From the NCBI GenBank assembly GCA_021018815.1, contig JAITYX010000086.1, positions 1,612,001 to 1,676,000 on the forward strand: a stretch of DNA of 64,000 bases, given 5' to 3'. Positions 1 through 9,266 of the stretch are shown piece by piece. This stretch comes from Talinum fruticosum. Taxonomy: Eukaryota; Streptophyta; Magnoliopsida; Caryophyllales; Talinaceae. A model generated the notes under the pieces. The model saw only the letters and a program-made list of their open reading frames with translations, ran no database searches and was not told the DNA's origin. Numbering within the stretch: the stretch's first letter is position 1; each line of letters opens with the position of its first letter. Position numbers and translations under genes: made by a program.

Positions 1-496
1 TAAGTGCCTCGGAACATAGAATGAGCATCTAAAAAATAAGCTCAATGAGTCTCAAGAGCTGATTTTAAAACTCACTTAAGGTCAGAAAAACCTTGATCTT
101 TTACTTGGCTCTTAGTGTCTCTCTTTTAGAAAAGAAGGTCTTGGTTACAATGCTTGAAGAGGAATCTAATTCTTATTGAAGTCTTTTCAAAATTGATTCC
201 GGAACTATAAAGTTCACTCACATGAGAAGAGGACTAAGCTCAGCCTAGTGTACAAGAAAAAGCCTTCTCCACCTGTTTTCAAAAGAAAAGATTTTCAAAG
301 AGAAGAGACACGAGACTTAGTTTTCTAGAAGGAAGACTCAAAATCGGACCAAACCCAAAATTATTCAAATCTAGGTTCCCAAAAGTGCTCTTCCTCAATG
401 AAAGACAAAGTAAAGATAGTTACTGGTTTTATAAGAGGAAGTGAGAAGGGTTAGTTTGTTTACGTGTTACAAGTGAGTCGGAAACGGAAGGGTCAC

Positions 497-840
497 TGGT
501 ATATAGATAGTGGTCGCTCACGTCATATGTCGGGAGATTCAAGACTCTTCTCGAGCTAGAAGACTTAAAGGGAGGAAAAGTCACTTTTGGAGATAACAGC
601 AAAGGCAAGATAGTTGGTATTGGCAAGATTGGTCAGGAAAACACCTCGGTGAGCCCAGTCTACCTTGTCAAAGGGCTTAAGTACAATCTTCTTAGCATTT
701 TTCAGCTATGTGACAAAGGTTAAGAGGTAAGAATCAACTGCTACATTTCGATGCATTCACCACTCGAGGTTTAAGGTCGGGTAACACTTATACTATTCCT
801 TTTTCATATTCTAGTTAAAATCTATCTTGCTTAAAAGCAT
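497..840 (+). pseudogene. Copia A protease remnant
   Basis: An aspartic protease relic. The catalytic triplet D-S-G is readable in W-Y-I-D-S-G-R-S-R-H-M near 497-530. The residue after the glycine is Arg, where copies C and D have Cys. The downstream frame breaks within 60 bases, but homology to D's protease segment continues to the integrase. In the intact family the enzyme processes the gag-pol polyprotein. Confidence 0.7.
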
Positions 841-842
841 CT

Positions 843-1680
843 TTGAATGATGATTCTTGTTCATGGCATCATAGACTAGGTCATATTAGCATGCATACTA
901 TAAAGAAACTTACATCTCATGGATTGGTTACGGGTTTACCTAATTGTGCATTTAAGAAAGATAAAATTTGTGAAGTATGCACAAAAGGAAAGCGAGTCAG
1001 ATCATCCTTCAAACCACTCAAAACTATGTCTACATCCAAAGTGCTTGAATTGGTTCATATAGATTTGTGTGGTGAAATTCCTGTGAAAAGCTTAGGAGGT
1101 AAATCATATGTTCTTGTTATTGTTGATGATTATTCACGATTTACTTGGGTGTGTTTTTTGAGGAACAAGAATGAAGCCTTCAAAGAGGTCACTAAGATCT
1201 ACAGAAAAATTCAAGTGGAGTTTGAGACTCAGATTAGAAGAATTCAAACCGACCATGGAAGGGAGTTTGATTACTCATAATATGTATATTTACGTGACAA
1301 GAATGGCATCTCCCATAAATTCTCTGCACCAAGAACTCCTCAACAGAATGGAGTAGTGGATAGAAAGAACATAACTCTTAAAGAAATAGGAAGGTCATGA
1401 TGATTGAAAATGCTCTACCTTACTATTTTTAGGCTAAGAGTCTGTCAACATAGAAAATTATACACTTAACGGATGCCTCATCGGACCCATCCTGAGGAAG
1501 ACACCCTATAAGATGTACAAGGGAAAGAAGCCCAACATCTCCTACTTTAGACCATTTGGATGTAAATGCTTTGTGCATAATAATGGTAAGGAACATCTGA
1601 CCATGTTTGATGCTAAATCGGATCAAGGTATATTTCTAGGTTACTCATCTCATAGTAAAAGCTTATCAAATTTTTAATAA
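843..1680 (+). pseudogene. Copia A integrase remnant
   Basis: The GAG-pre-integrase and integrase core of a Ty1/copia polyprotein. The zinc-binding part reads W-H-H-R-L-G-H, followed by C-E-V-C-T-K-G-K. The core shows H-I-D-L-C-G-E-I, V-D-D-Y-S-R-F-T-W and T-D-H-G-R-E-F, so two of the acidic catalytic residues are visible. An in-frame stop falls just after R-E-F-D-Y-S at 1,278. The C-terminal part (the K-K-P-N-I-S-Y-F-R region, ~1,500-1,680) continues in other frames. In functional relatives it inserts the cDNA into the host chromosome. Confidence 0.88.
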
Positions 1681-1694
1681 AAGAACTAACAAAG

Positions 1695-2720
1695 TTGAAG
1701 AAAGTATCGACATTTTGTTTGATAAGATTGATCTTGGTAGAGGTCATGCAAGAAGAGCTAAATCAATTTGAAAGAAACCAAGTTTGGACTCGACCAAACA
1801 ACCTTCCGACCACCCGAGTAATAGGAACCAAATGGGTTTTCATGAACAAACTGGATGAGGAAGGGTTGGTAGTCGAAACAAGGCTAGATTAGTTCCTCAA
1901 GGGTATAACCAAGAAGAGGGAATTGATTACGCGGAAACCTTTACACCTGTTACTAGGATTAAGGCAATTAGAATTCTCTTAGCATTTGCATCAAGCATGA
2001 TCATCAAACTTTATCAAATAGATGTCAAATGTGCATTTCTTAATGGTTATATTCAAGAAGAAGTTTATGTTGAGCAACCCTTGGATTTGAAAACTCATAA
2101 TTTCCATATCATGTTTTCAAATTGCAAAAGGCTTTATATGGTCTTAAACAAGCTCCCAAAGCTTGGTATGAAAGGCTTAGCGGTTTCTTGGTTGAGAATG
2201 ATTTTAAAAGAGGTCAGTCTTATCATTGAGATATATGTTGATGATATTATTTTTGGAGCTACTAATGAAACTCTATGTCAAGAGTTTTCCGAGTTGATGA
2301 GACATGAGTTCCAAATAAACATGATGGGAGAACTCAATTTCTTCCTTAGTCTGCAAATCAAGCAAGAAAAGGATGGCATCTATGTCCATCAATCTAAGTA
2401 CACCAAGGAGTAATTGAAGAAATACAAGCTACAAGATGTGAAGCATGTCGCAACACCTATGAGTAGCGAGTTTAAAATTGGACTCGGATGATAAAGGTAA
2501 AGTTGTAGATCAAAAACTCTACAGAGGTATGATTGGATCTCTATTTTATCTCACATTTAGTAGGCTAGATATCATGTTTAGTGTCTGCCTTTGTGCAATA
2601 TTTCAAGCTAATCCTAAGGAATTACATCTCGATACGGTGAAGAGAATCTTTAGATATCTTGTACGGACTCGGAATCTTAGTCTATGGTTTTCAAAGGACT
2701 CAAAGCTGACTCTCACTTGA
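1695..2720 (+). pseudogene. Copia A reverse transcriptase remnant
   Basis: Pieces of a copia reverse transcriptase. The start (V-I-G-T-K-W-V-F) and the block Q-I-D-V-K-C-A-F-L-N-G are clear. The catalytic box appears as I-Y-V-D-D-I-I-F-G-A, followed by K-Y-T-K-E. The frame switches after the L-V-V-E segment (~1,875), and a deletion lies just before the Y-V-D-D box (~2,215). The last piece (2,478-2,720) reads L-Y-R-G-M-I-G-S-L and joins RNase H. It cannot give an intact enzyme. Confidence 0.88.
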
Positions 2721-3176
2721 TACTCGGATGCTGACTATAATGGATACAAGGTTGATCAAAAAAGCACATCAGGAGCATGCCAATTTCTGGGTCAATCACT
2801 CATCTCTTGGCATTAAAAGAAACAGAACTCATGTGCTCTATCAAATATTGAGACCGACTACATTACAGTTGAAGTTTTTGTGCTCGGATTCTCTGGATTA
2901 AGCAATACTTGAAGGATCCTCGATTATCATTCACATATATTCCAATCAAGTGTGACAACCAAAGTGTAATCAACATCACTAAGAATCTAGTTCAACACTA
3001 AAAAACAAAGCATATTGAGGTCGGGTATCATTTTACGAGAGACCAATATGAGAAAGGTGATATTGAACTTGAGTTTGTTCCTACAAAATTTTAATTAGCT
3101 GATACTTTCACTAAGCATCCGAGTAAAGATCAATTTTGCTTTATTAGGAATGAGCTTGGCATGTTAAATGGATGAT
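2721..3176 (+). pseudogene. Copia A RNase H remnant
   Basis: The terminal RNase H of the copia polyprotein, in shifting frames. Y-S-D-A-D-Y follows a stop at 2,718. Next come A-R-I-L-W-I-K-Q near 2,880-2,910 and K-H-I-E-V-G-Y-H-F near 3,008-3,040. It ends with the F-C-F-I-R-N-E-L-G-M motif shared with D at 13,600. This marks the end of pol; the spacer and extra ORF follow. Confidence 0.85.
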
Positions 3177-3410
3177 TATCCGAGTTATTGCATGAATTAC
3201 TCTTTATGATTAATTGTTATATGCTTTGTGTAGATAACAAATGGATCAATTGACAAGGAATAAGACTGAGCTATGAGTTATAAATTTTTGAGTGTGTTAC
3301 GAGTCACTCGGACACCTTACTGAGTCGGACTCGAATATGAGCAAAATGGACATCAAAATTTTAGGATAATCTCTAAATAAATGGAGAATCTCATAAATGT
3401 TTTTGAAAAC

Positions 3411-3427
3411 TCTCTCTTCTCTCTCTG

Positions 3428-3469
<42 letters not shown>
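3411..3469. repeat. (CT)n microsatellite
   Basis: A nearly pure CT run of about 59 bases between the end of pol and the extra-ORF promoter of copia A. Translations across it are low-complexity artefacts. Confidence 0.95.
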
Positions 3470-3472
<3 letters not shown>

Positions 3473-3611
3473 ATGCAAACAGTCAGTAGAAACTAGCCAT
3501 TGAAAGAAAGTTGTTGGAAAAACTACCCGTTACTTGCGCAGAGTGACTCAACGATCGGATAACCGTTGCTTGGTAACCAAGTCGGAAAGTCGGTTGGAAG
3601 CCTATTCTCAC

Positions 3612-3619
3612 TATAAATA
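3612..3619 (+). promoter_or_regulatory. Internal TATA box upstream of the extra ORF (copia A)
   Basis: TATAAATA, 180 bases before the ATG at 3,792, followed by a pyrimidine-rich stretch. The same box occurs at the equivalent place in copies C, D and E. A shared block, ACTAGCCATTGAAAG, lies at ~3,493, about 120 bases upstream. Promoter function is inferred. Confidence 0.6.
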
Positions 3620-3791
3620 CCACCGCTTCACTTTCTTTCTTCAACTTTACCCACTTTATTGCTTGCTCTCTCTCTCTCTCTTTGCTCTTAAAGCTCACTC
3701 ACTTGCACTCTCTCTCTTTCTCTAATGCTCAAGGTTTCTGTGTTCTCTACTCTTTCTCTCGTTTCTCTCAAACAATCTCTACTTACTAACC

Positions 3792-3990
3792 ATGTCTAAG
3801 AGAGGATCTGTTGTGGAAGGGGGTTTAGCCACTAAGAAGGCCACACGAAGTCCACTCATACTAAGGTTGCACAAGGCAAGGGCAAAGAGCCCGCCTTATA
3901 AGACCCAAAGCACAACATCGCCCAACACTTCATTCTAGACGACAAGTTCTTTCCAAAAACCTCCTTCTCCTAGTTGAAACACATCCTCAA
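3792..3990 (+). pseudogene. Copia A extra ORF, 5' part only
   Basis: The beginning of the additional reading frame this copia family carries downstream of pol. It starts M-S-K-R-G-S, then continues with frameshifts through a block equivalent to L-T-L-D-D-K-I-F in D (here F-I-L-D-D-K-F-F). A stop interrupts it, and homology ends at ~3,990 where B begins in inverted orientation. See the D copy for the fuller version. Confidence 0.65.
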
Positions 3991-4183
3991 AACAGGAGGA
4001 GAGAGTTTTCTCTGTAAGCTGGCTCTGGCCTCGGTCCTCCTTTCATTCTTATGAATGGGACCGTGCTCAGCCTTCCCGAACTTCATAGTTACGGAATCCT
4101 TTTTAAAATCTACGAGTAGGAATTGGATTTCTCCTCTTTGTTAAAACCAAGTCCTTCTTTTACGAGGGAGACACATTGAGACC

Positions 4184-5606
4184 CTAAGAGCATGTCAAGG
4201 TTTTTCGACCTTGAGTAAATTTTAAAACAAGCTTTTGAGACTCATTGAGCTCTTGCTTCGGATGCTCATTTTCTCTTACGAGTAACTCGGACTTAGTCTC
4301 ATTAGATTGAGGACTAGTCTTGAGTTCTTTTAGAGTAAGTCTCAGTTTTTCTAATTCATTTTTCAAAGAGATGTTCTCGAAGTAATAGACTCAAGTTGTT
4401 CTTTAAATTGAGAAGAATCGAATTGGACTTTTTTTCCAAAGTATAAATATATTTGGCTAAATCAACTTTGGAGAACTTAAGGAAGTATTCAATTACCTCC
4501 TGAGGATTTGTTTCCTCACTGTTCGAGTGATCCGAGTCTAACTCCGATTCAGCCTTGAGTCCGAGAGTGCCATCGGACACTTTGAATCATCTAAGTCCTC
4601 ATCATCTTCTGATGAGTCTTCATTACTCCATGTGGCCATCATAGCCTTTTTTTCCTTTCTGTCCCTCTTTCTCCTGGGACAGTCTTTGACTATGTGTTCC
4701 TTGCTGCCACATTCAAAACAGATTGGCGTTCTTAGTTAAAGATAACTTTGAAGGGGAAGAATGTTTACCTTTTTTATCCTTCTTGTCTTTCTTGTAGAAC
4801 TCTTCTCTTGGCTTCATCATTTTTTTGAAGCCTCCGGCGATAAGTGCCATGGGATCCTCTTCTTAGTTAGAGGAACTCAGATTTGCTTCTCTATTTTCCG
4901 AGGCCTTCGGTGCGATGTTCTTTTTAGTGTTGACCTCTGCATCCTCCTCTTCCAGGTGGATCTCATGAGTGAGTAACTTCCCAATGAGTTCAGTCCGGCT
5001 TCAATAAGGACAGGTTCCGAGCCTCTTCGATGGCTATCACCTTGGGACCCTATCTTCTCTTAGGTAGACTTCGAGTATCTTTACGCACATTTCCTCGTGG
5101 GAAATCTTTTTACCTAGAGATTTGAGATTGTTAGTAATCTTAGTGAAGCGGATGAGCATCCGAGTGATGTTCTCTTCTAACTCTATCTTGAATAGCTCGT
5201 ACTTGTGAAGATATTGGCTTATCTTCGCTTGTCCGACTTGGCTTGTGCCTTCATAAGTGTTGACAAGCGTGTCCCACACTTCTTTGGTTGTGTCACAGGC
5301 TGACACTTGATTGTATTCTTACGAGTTGATGGCGCACATTAAGATGTTCATCGCCTTGAAGTTCTTTACGAACTTTTCTGCTTCTTCGATAGTGTACTCA
5401 ACCTTTGCTTTGGGTACGAGTCTTGTTTCTTCCATCTTAATTGGAATGTAGTTCCTTACTTATATGATGTTCTAGACATCTTCATCGTGATCCAATGAGA
5501 AAACATTCCATGAGCTTCTTTCGAGTGCACGAAGTTAGAACCTTTGAATTTTGGTAGTCTGTCTGGAAGATCTTCCTTCATCGAACTCTCCATTGTTCTT
5601 AGCCAT
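4184..5606 (-). pseudogene. Copia B gag pseudogene with intact zinc knuckle
   Basis: A Gag (capsid and nucleocapsid) relic. The start at 5,606 reads M-A-K-N-N-G-E-F-D-E-G and meets a stop after about 22 codons; copy D starts the same way. A capsid block at 5,306-5,037 reads V-W-D-T-L-V-N-T-Y-E-G-T and K-I-S-Q-Y-L-H-K-Y-E-L-F. The nucleocapsid zinc knuckle at 4,720-4,679 is complete (C-F-E-C-G-S-K-E-H-I-V-K-D-C, the C-x2-C-x4-H-x4-C pattern), followed by a basic K/R run and an acidic E-D-S-S-E-D-D-E-D tail. Several frames must be joined to follow it. Confidence 0.82.
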
Positions 5607-5651
5607 TTGATCTTTAGACCTTTGGATGGTTAGATCCTTTCTGAAATGCTA

Positions 5652-5663
5652 GGCTCGATACCA
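5652..5663 (-). other. Primer-binding site of copia B
   Basis: Minus-strand TGGTATCGAGCC lies two bases inside the LTR edge. Plant copia elements usually prime from initiator Met-tRNA (TGGTATCAGAGCC). This copy reads CGAG where CAGAG is expected. Confidence 0.75.
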
Positions 5664-6669
5664 ATTGAAGGTTTGCTCTTGGAGAGCCTAAGTCGCCTTA
5701 GAGGGGGTGAATAGGGTGATGAGCAAATTTGACCAAAGACTCGGAAGATTAAAATCTAAAGCCGATTTGAAAATAGTCCGAGTCTAGATTGGACTTAGAA
5801 AAGTGCGAACTTAGAAAGTTACGTGGAAACCCTCCTGGGGCAGAAAACTACGGTCGGTGCTAATCCAAGCACCAAGTCAAATCCACTATTTTGAATCCAC
5901 AAAATACGAGTAGAAAGACTCAACCAGAATTGCTCCCTTAGACAATTCCTTACGAGAATTTTCTAGACTCGAAATTGCCTTATTTGATCTAGTACTTCCT
6001 AACCGAGGTAACCTTTACGAGTTAGGGACAAGCGAGCTGAGTTAACCCTTACAGCTCAGTCAAGGGAACTTATTCATAAAGTAAGAATAAGTGTTTGTAA
6101 ACTTATTACAAGACCTTACAACTCGAAATATGTTAAGTATAGAGTTGGAGTTGTAAGTAGAAGATTGAATGAGAATTACACGGATAGATAATTTCAGCAA
6201 TAGGTTCAACAATCTCCTTGTCTTGTGAAGTGACTTCTATTTATAGATGACCAGGCAAATTAGTCATTGTGTATATCTTCTTATTAAAAGTCCTTTGAGA
6301 CCGTTGCAATGGTTTTTACGAGTGACTTAGAAAATATCCGTTGAGGTGTGAACGTTGGGCAACGGCTCTTGACTCCTTTGGATGTCCCAATCCACTTGTG
6401 GTGTCTAGAAAATAGGGTGGAAACCACCGTTGAGCTAGGCGTTGCGGATTTCCGGTTTTGGAAACGGACAACCACGACACGATTGTCCGGGCCTTGGTGC
6501 GAAGTAGAAAAAGCCTTGTTTCTTGGTGATTTGACATTTTGAAACCGGTTACTTTTGTAATTCAAAAATAGGATAACCTTGTTTATATAACCTATAAAAG
6601 TAAATCAATTTTGGTTCTCAAAGTATAAAATACTTTGGTCCGAGATTAGACACGAGATAATAATTTTAA

Positions 6670-7110
6670 GCAATATTGGATCGGAATAATACACACTTTT
6701 GGGGTATTGGCCAAATATAATACGAACAAAAATAGGATAACATTGTTTATATAACCTATACGACTTAGGGGTATTTTCCAATATCGGAACGCCACCGAGT
6801 TTTATGGGCGGCAACTCGTCGAAATCAGGCGTGGCAAATTTTTTGACACGTGTACGGCGGAGTCAATTTTTGACTAAATTTATTATATTTAAATGCCACG
6901 TATGCAAGGATTTTAATTTTTAAAAAAGAAAATCTCTCTCCTCCCTCTCTCTGTCTCTCTCGCTCTCGCTCGTCTCCCCTTTCTCTCTCCCTGCTCTTTA
7001 CTCTTGCTATCTCTATCTCCCTCGCTCTCGCTCTTCTCTCTGCTCGTCTCTCCTCCGTCTCTCTCGCTCTCCTCCCTCTCTCTGTCTCTCTTTCTTCCCT
7101 GCTCCTCGCT
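6670..7110. repeat. Left terminal inverted repeat of the Pack-MULE
   Basis: Inverted complement of 8,060-8,558. The outer ~270 bases are unique sequence and the inner part is CT-rich, degenerate (CTCTCGCT)n. The two arms differ mainly at 6,727-6,760, where the left arm holds a segment matching the neighbouring LTR. Confidence 0.85.
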
Positions 7111-7225
7111 CTCATCCCTCTCTCTGAATCCCTCGCTCTCGCTCTCGCTCTCCTCCCTCTCTCTCCGGTAATCGGCGATGCCGACCCAATTCGAGCTCGC
7201 CTATAAACACAATAAATGAACAACG

Positions 7226-7322
7226 AACGAGAAGAAGAAGAAGATTATTTAGTTTTGACTCGCAACTAGAAGCGAATACAACAACGAGAAGAAGAAGAAG
7301 AAGAAGAAGAAGAAGATTATTT
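7226..7322. repeat. (GAA)n microsatellite pair
   Basis: Two GAA-repeat runs (7,229-7,244 and 7,287-7,315), each followed by GATTATTTAG, so the block looks locally duplicated inside the transposon. Confidence 0.8.
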
Positions 7323-7439
7323 AGTGCTCGACTTTTGGCCATCTTTGATCATTGATGGATGGGAGCTCGATGAGATTTTGGTTGATAGAGTAAGGCGGTT
7401 TTTGGGATTTCGATCTTGAAAAGGGCAATGAGTCCGGTG

Positions 7440-7847
7440 GGGTTCTCCGTGTTTGTGTTGGCGATGCTTTGGCTCCATTGGCCGGTGTTGAAGGAGGGTA
7501 TGCTTGGGATTGTTGTCGATTTATTTGCCGATGCCAGGGTCTTGCTCGAGTTGGAGAAGTCCGAGACTTGGGTGGAAATGAGGGAGAAACTCATGCCCAA
7601 TGGCCGGATAATGGTGAACTGTGGTAGGGCGAATGCAAGTGGGGGTGAGAGAGGGTGGGAGGCCAATTTAACCATTGAGGCAATCTGTCGAGCACTTGGT
7701 GGGCAATTTGTGAATTGGAAAAAGATGCCCGAGAATGAGAGTAGGAACTATCCGGCATTGACTGGACCATTGCCGGACTTGGAAATTTGGTCCGCCAATG
7801 TGCCGAAGAAGCTTAGCTCCGAGTGTCAAGCTATGGAGGTCGTGTGA
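7440..7847 (+). pseudogene. Captured fragment of a SAM-dependent methyltransferase (spermidine synthase-like)
   Basis: This is the C-terminal part of a plant protein of the S-adenosylmethionine-dependent methyltransferase/spermidine synthase-like fold, carried inside the Pack-MULE. Readable blocks are G-I-V-V-D-L-F-A-D-A-R-V-L, L-M-P-N-G-R-I-M-V-N-C-G and A-L-T-G-P-L-P-D-L-E-I-W-S-A, ending at a stop at 7,845-7,847. One extra base near 7,506 shifts the frame: upstream, V-G-D-A-L-A-P-L-A-G-V reads in another phase. An open frame still runs from an ATG at 7,416 to the stop (143 codons), so a chimeric product is conceivable. The family assignment is from memory of conserved blocks. The 5' half of the parent gene is missing. 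Confidence 0.72.
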
Positions 7848-8059
7848 GCCCTAGCTTGCCATGAGTCATTACATCACAAAAGCCAAATTTGCATCACATA
7901 AAGGCATGTCATTCCGTATATCTTTAGGTCTGTGCAGCATGTGAATTTGTGGCATCTCTCATCATTATATTCAATTGAAACTCACCCTTCAATTGCTGTA
8001 GCCAACCTCTATTTTGCCGAGTGAATGCTAATTTTTGCTTCCTAGTTCTTTCCCTGCGG

Positions 8060-8558
8060 AGAGCGACGAGAGAGAGACAAAGAGGGAGCAGGGAAAGGGA
8101 GAGAGACAGAGAGAGGGAAGAGAGCGATAGCGAGAGAGACAGAACAAAGGGAAGAGAGCGTGAGCAAGAGAGACAGAGAGAGGGAGGAGAGCGAGAGCGA
8201 GAGATTCAGAGAGAGGGATGAGAGCGAGGAGCGGGGAGAGAGAGAGAGGGAGACGAGCGAGAGTGAGAGAGACAGAGAGAGAGGAGGAGAGAGATTTTCT
8301 TTTCTTTTTTTTAATTTAAAATCCTTGCATACATGGCATTTAAATATATTAAATTTAGTCAAAAAATTAACTCCGCCGTACACATGTCAAAAAAATTTGC
8401 CACGTTAGATTTCCGACGAGTTGCCGCCCATAAAACTTCGGTGGCATTCCGATATTGGAAAATACCCCTAAAGTTGGTTCTGTTTGCAGCCAAGGAAATT
8501 GTTCGTGTTATAGTTGGCCAATACCCCCAAAGTGTGTATTATTCCGATCCAATAACCC
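8060..8558. repeat. Right terminal inverted repeat of the Pack-MULE
   Basis: Reverse complement of the left arm; the inner portion is GA-rich (8,060-8,300). Translations here (runs of R-E-R-E) are low-complexity artefacts. Confidence 0.85.
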
Positions 8559-9078
8559 TAATTTTAACTAAGATAATTAACTCGCCTAATTATTTGAGTC
8601 CTGAAAGAGTGGAATTTTCTGAGTATAATATCCATTATACTCAAATTCCATGCGAGTCGATCTAGAAGTAAAACAAGTTGGTTAAGAAATATCAGATTAA
8701 TGAGACTTGATCTAGACAAGCACAGTTCAAACGAAACATGCTGACTTAGAAGGTTGAATTAACACTCGTAGTTCAATCAAACTTAGAATACAAAGTCGGA
8801 TCGAGTTTATGCACATTAGAGGAAACATTTGAATATGCGATAAGTCTAAGTGACTCAAAACTACGTGTGAAAAGATAAGCAAGAGTATGCTTTACGAGTC
8901 GATCAGAATCAAGTGAAACATATACGGTAGTTTCGTAACACTCAGAAAAGATTCTAGATCACTCGAAAAAGTTTCTAAACCACTCATAATGACTTGTAAC
9001 AAAACTTACAAGAGATGAAGTCTGTACTGATTCCTTGATGGTACTTAGAATGATATACATGCAAATTCCGAGTTTTCG

Positions 9079-9266
9079 GGGATTACGAGTTAAGAAAAAG
9101 AGAACAGACTTTAAAATTTCTGTGAAGAAGAGAGAGGTTGACACGAACAACCTTCTCTTGAACTCATGAGGTAATGACTCCCTTAGAGTAAGACATATTA
9201 GAATAGAACTCGGCAACAAGTTCAAGATAAATAAATTCACCGAAGCACAAGAAATTGTACACTCCA
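9079..9266 (-). pseudogene. Copia C extra ORF, part downstream of the D insertion
   Basis: Continuation of C's extra ORF after the nested element D. On the minus strand it reads V-Y-N-F-L-C-F-G-E-F-I-Y-L-E-L-V, matching F-Y-N-F-L-C-F-S-D-F-I-Y-L-E-L-V in D (12,760-12,700). A stop follows after V-I-T-S, then the homology jumps straight into the LTR at 9,078. About 1.8 kb present in D at this point is therefore deleted in C. Confidence 0.8.

Larger units (their letters stand above)
1..3990 (+). mobile_element. Copia fragment A (gag end, pol, start of extra ORF)
   Basis: This is the remnant of a Ty1/copia LTR retrotransposon read on the + strand. The order seen is: end of gag (1-430), protease (from ~497), integrase, reverse transcriptase, RNase H (ending ~3,174), a spacer with a TATA box, and the start of an extra ORF at 3,792. 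It aligns throughout with the minus-strand internal regions of elements C and D in this window. No LTR is present: the left side runs off the window and the right side is cut at ~3,990, where an inverted relative (B) begins. Every domain is split by stops or frameshifts, so it is not autonomous. Confidence 0.9.
3993..5665 (-). mobile_element. Copia fragment B (leader, PBS and gag)
   Basis: The 5' internal part of a minus-strand copia element of the same family. It runs from the primer-binding site beside the LTR (5,665) through gag to ~3,993, where it meets copia A tail to tail. Homology to D (18,606 down to ~16,920) is continuous. Protease and the rest of pol are absent. Confidence 0.85.
6670..8558. 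mobile_element. Pack-MULE-like DNA transposon with captured gene fragment
   Basis: A 1,889-bp insertion in the copia LTR, flanked by the 9-bp direct repeat TAATTTTAA (6,661-6,669 and 8,559-8,567). The ends are long inverted repeats: 6,670 onward reads GCAATATTGGATCGG, and the reverse complement of the right end reads GGGTTATTGGATCGG. Homology between the arms continues for some 400-500 bp, including a CT-rich (left) or GA-rich (right) tract. No transposase is present. The interior (7,200-8,040) carries a host-gene fragment. Long TIRs, a 9-bp target duplication and gene capture are the hallmarks of a non-autonomous Mutator-like element. Confidence 0.88.
5666..9078 (-). repeat. Copia LTR shared by B (5') and C (3'), split by a Pack-MULE
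   Basis: A long terminal repeat on the minus strand that aligns end to end with D's LTRs. It is interrupted at 6,669/8,568 by the Pack-MULE; without that insert and one target copy it is about 1.5 kb, the same as D's LTRs. The + strand view begins TGAAGGTTTG at 5,666. The other end reads CCGAGTTTTCG at 9,078, where D has CCGAGTCTTCA. A TATA box (TATTTATA on +, ~6,238-6,245) is kept. The left side adjoins B's PBS and the right side adjoins C's extra ORF, so one LTR serves two elements. Confidence 0.85.

Noticed and set aside
6900..7223. Long Arg/Glu-rich frames in the MULE arms (also 8,021-8,383)
   Set aside because: They are translations of CT/GA-rich low-complexity sequence, present as complements in both inverted arms. 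There is no codon bias or domain.
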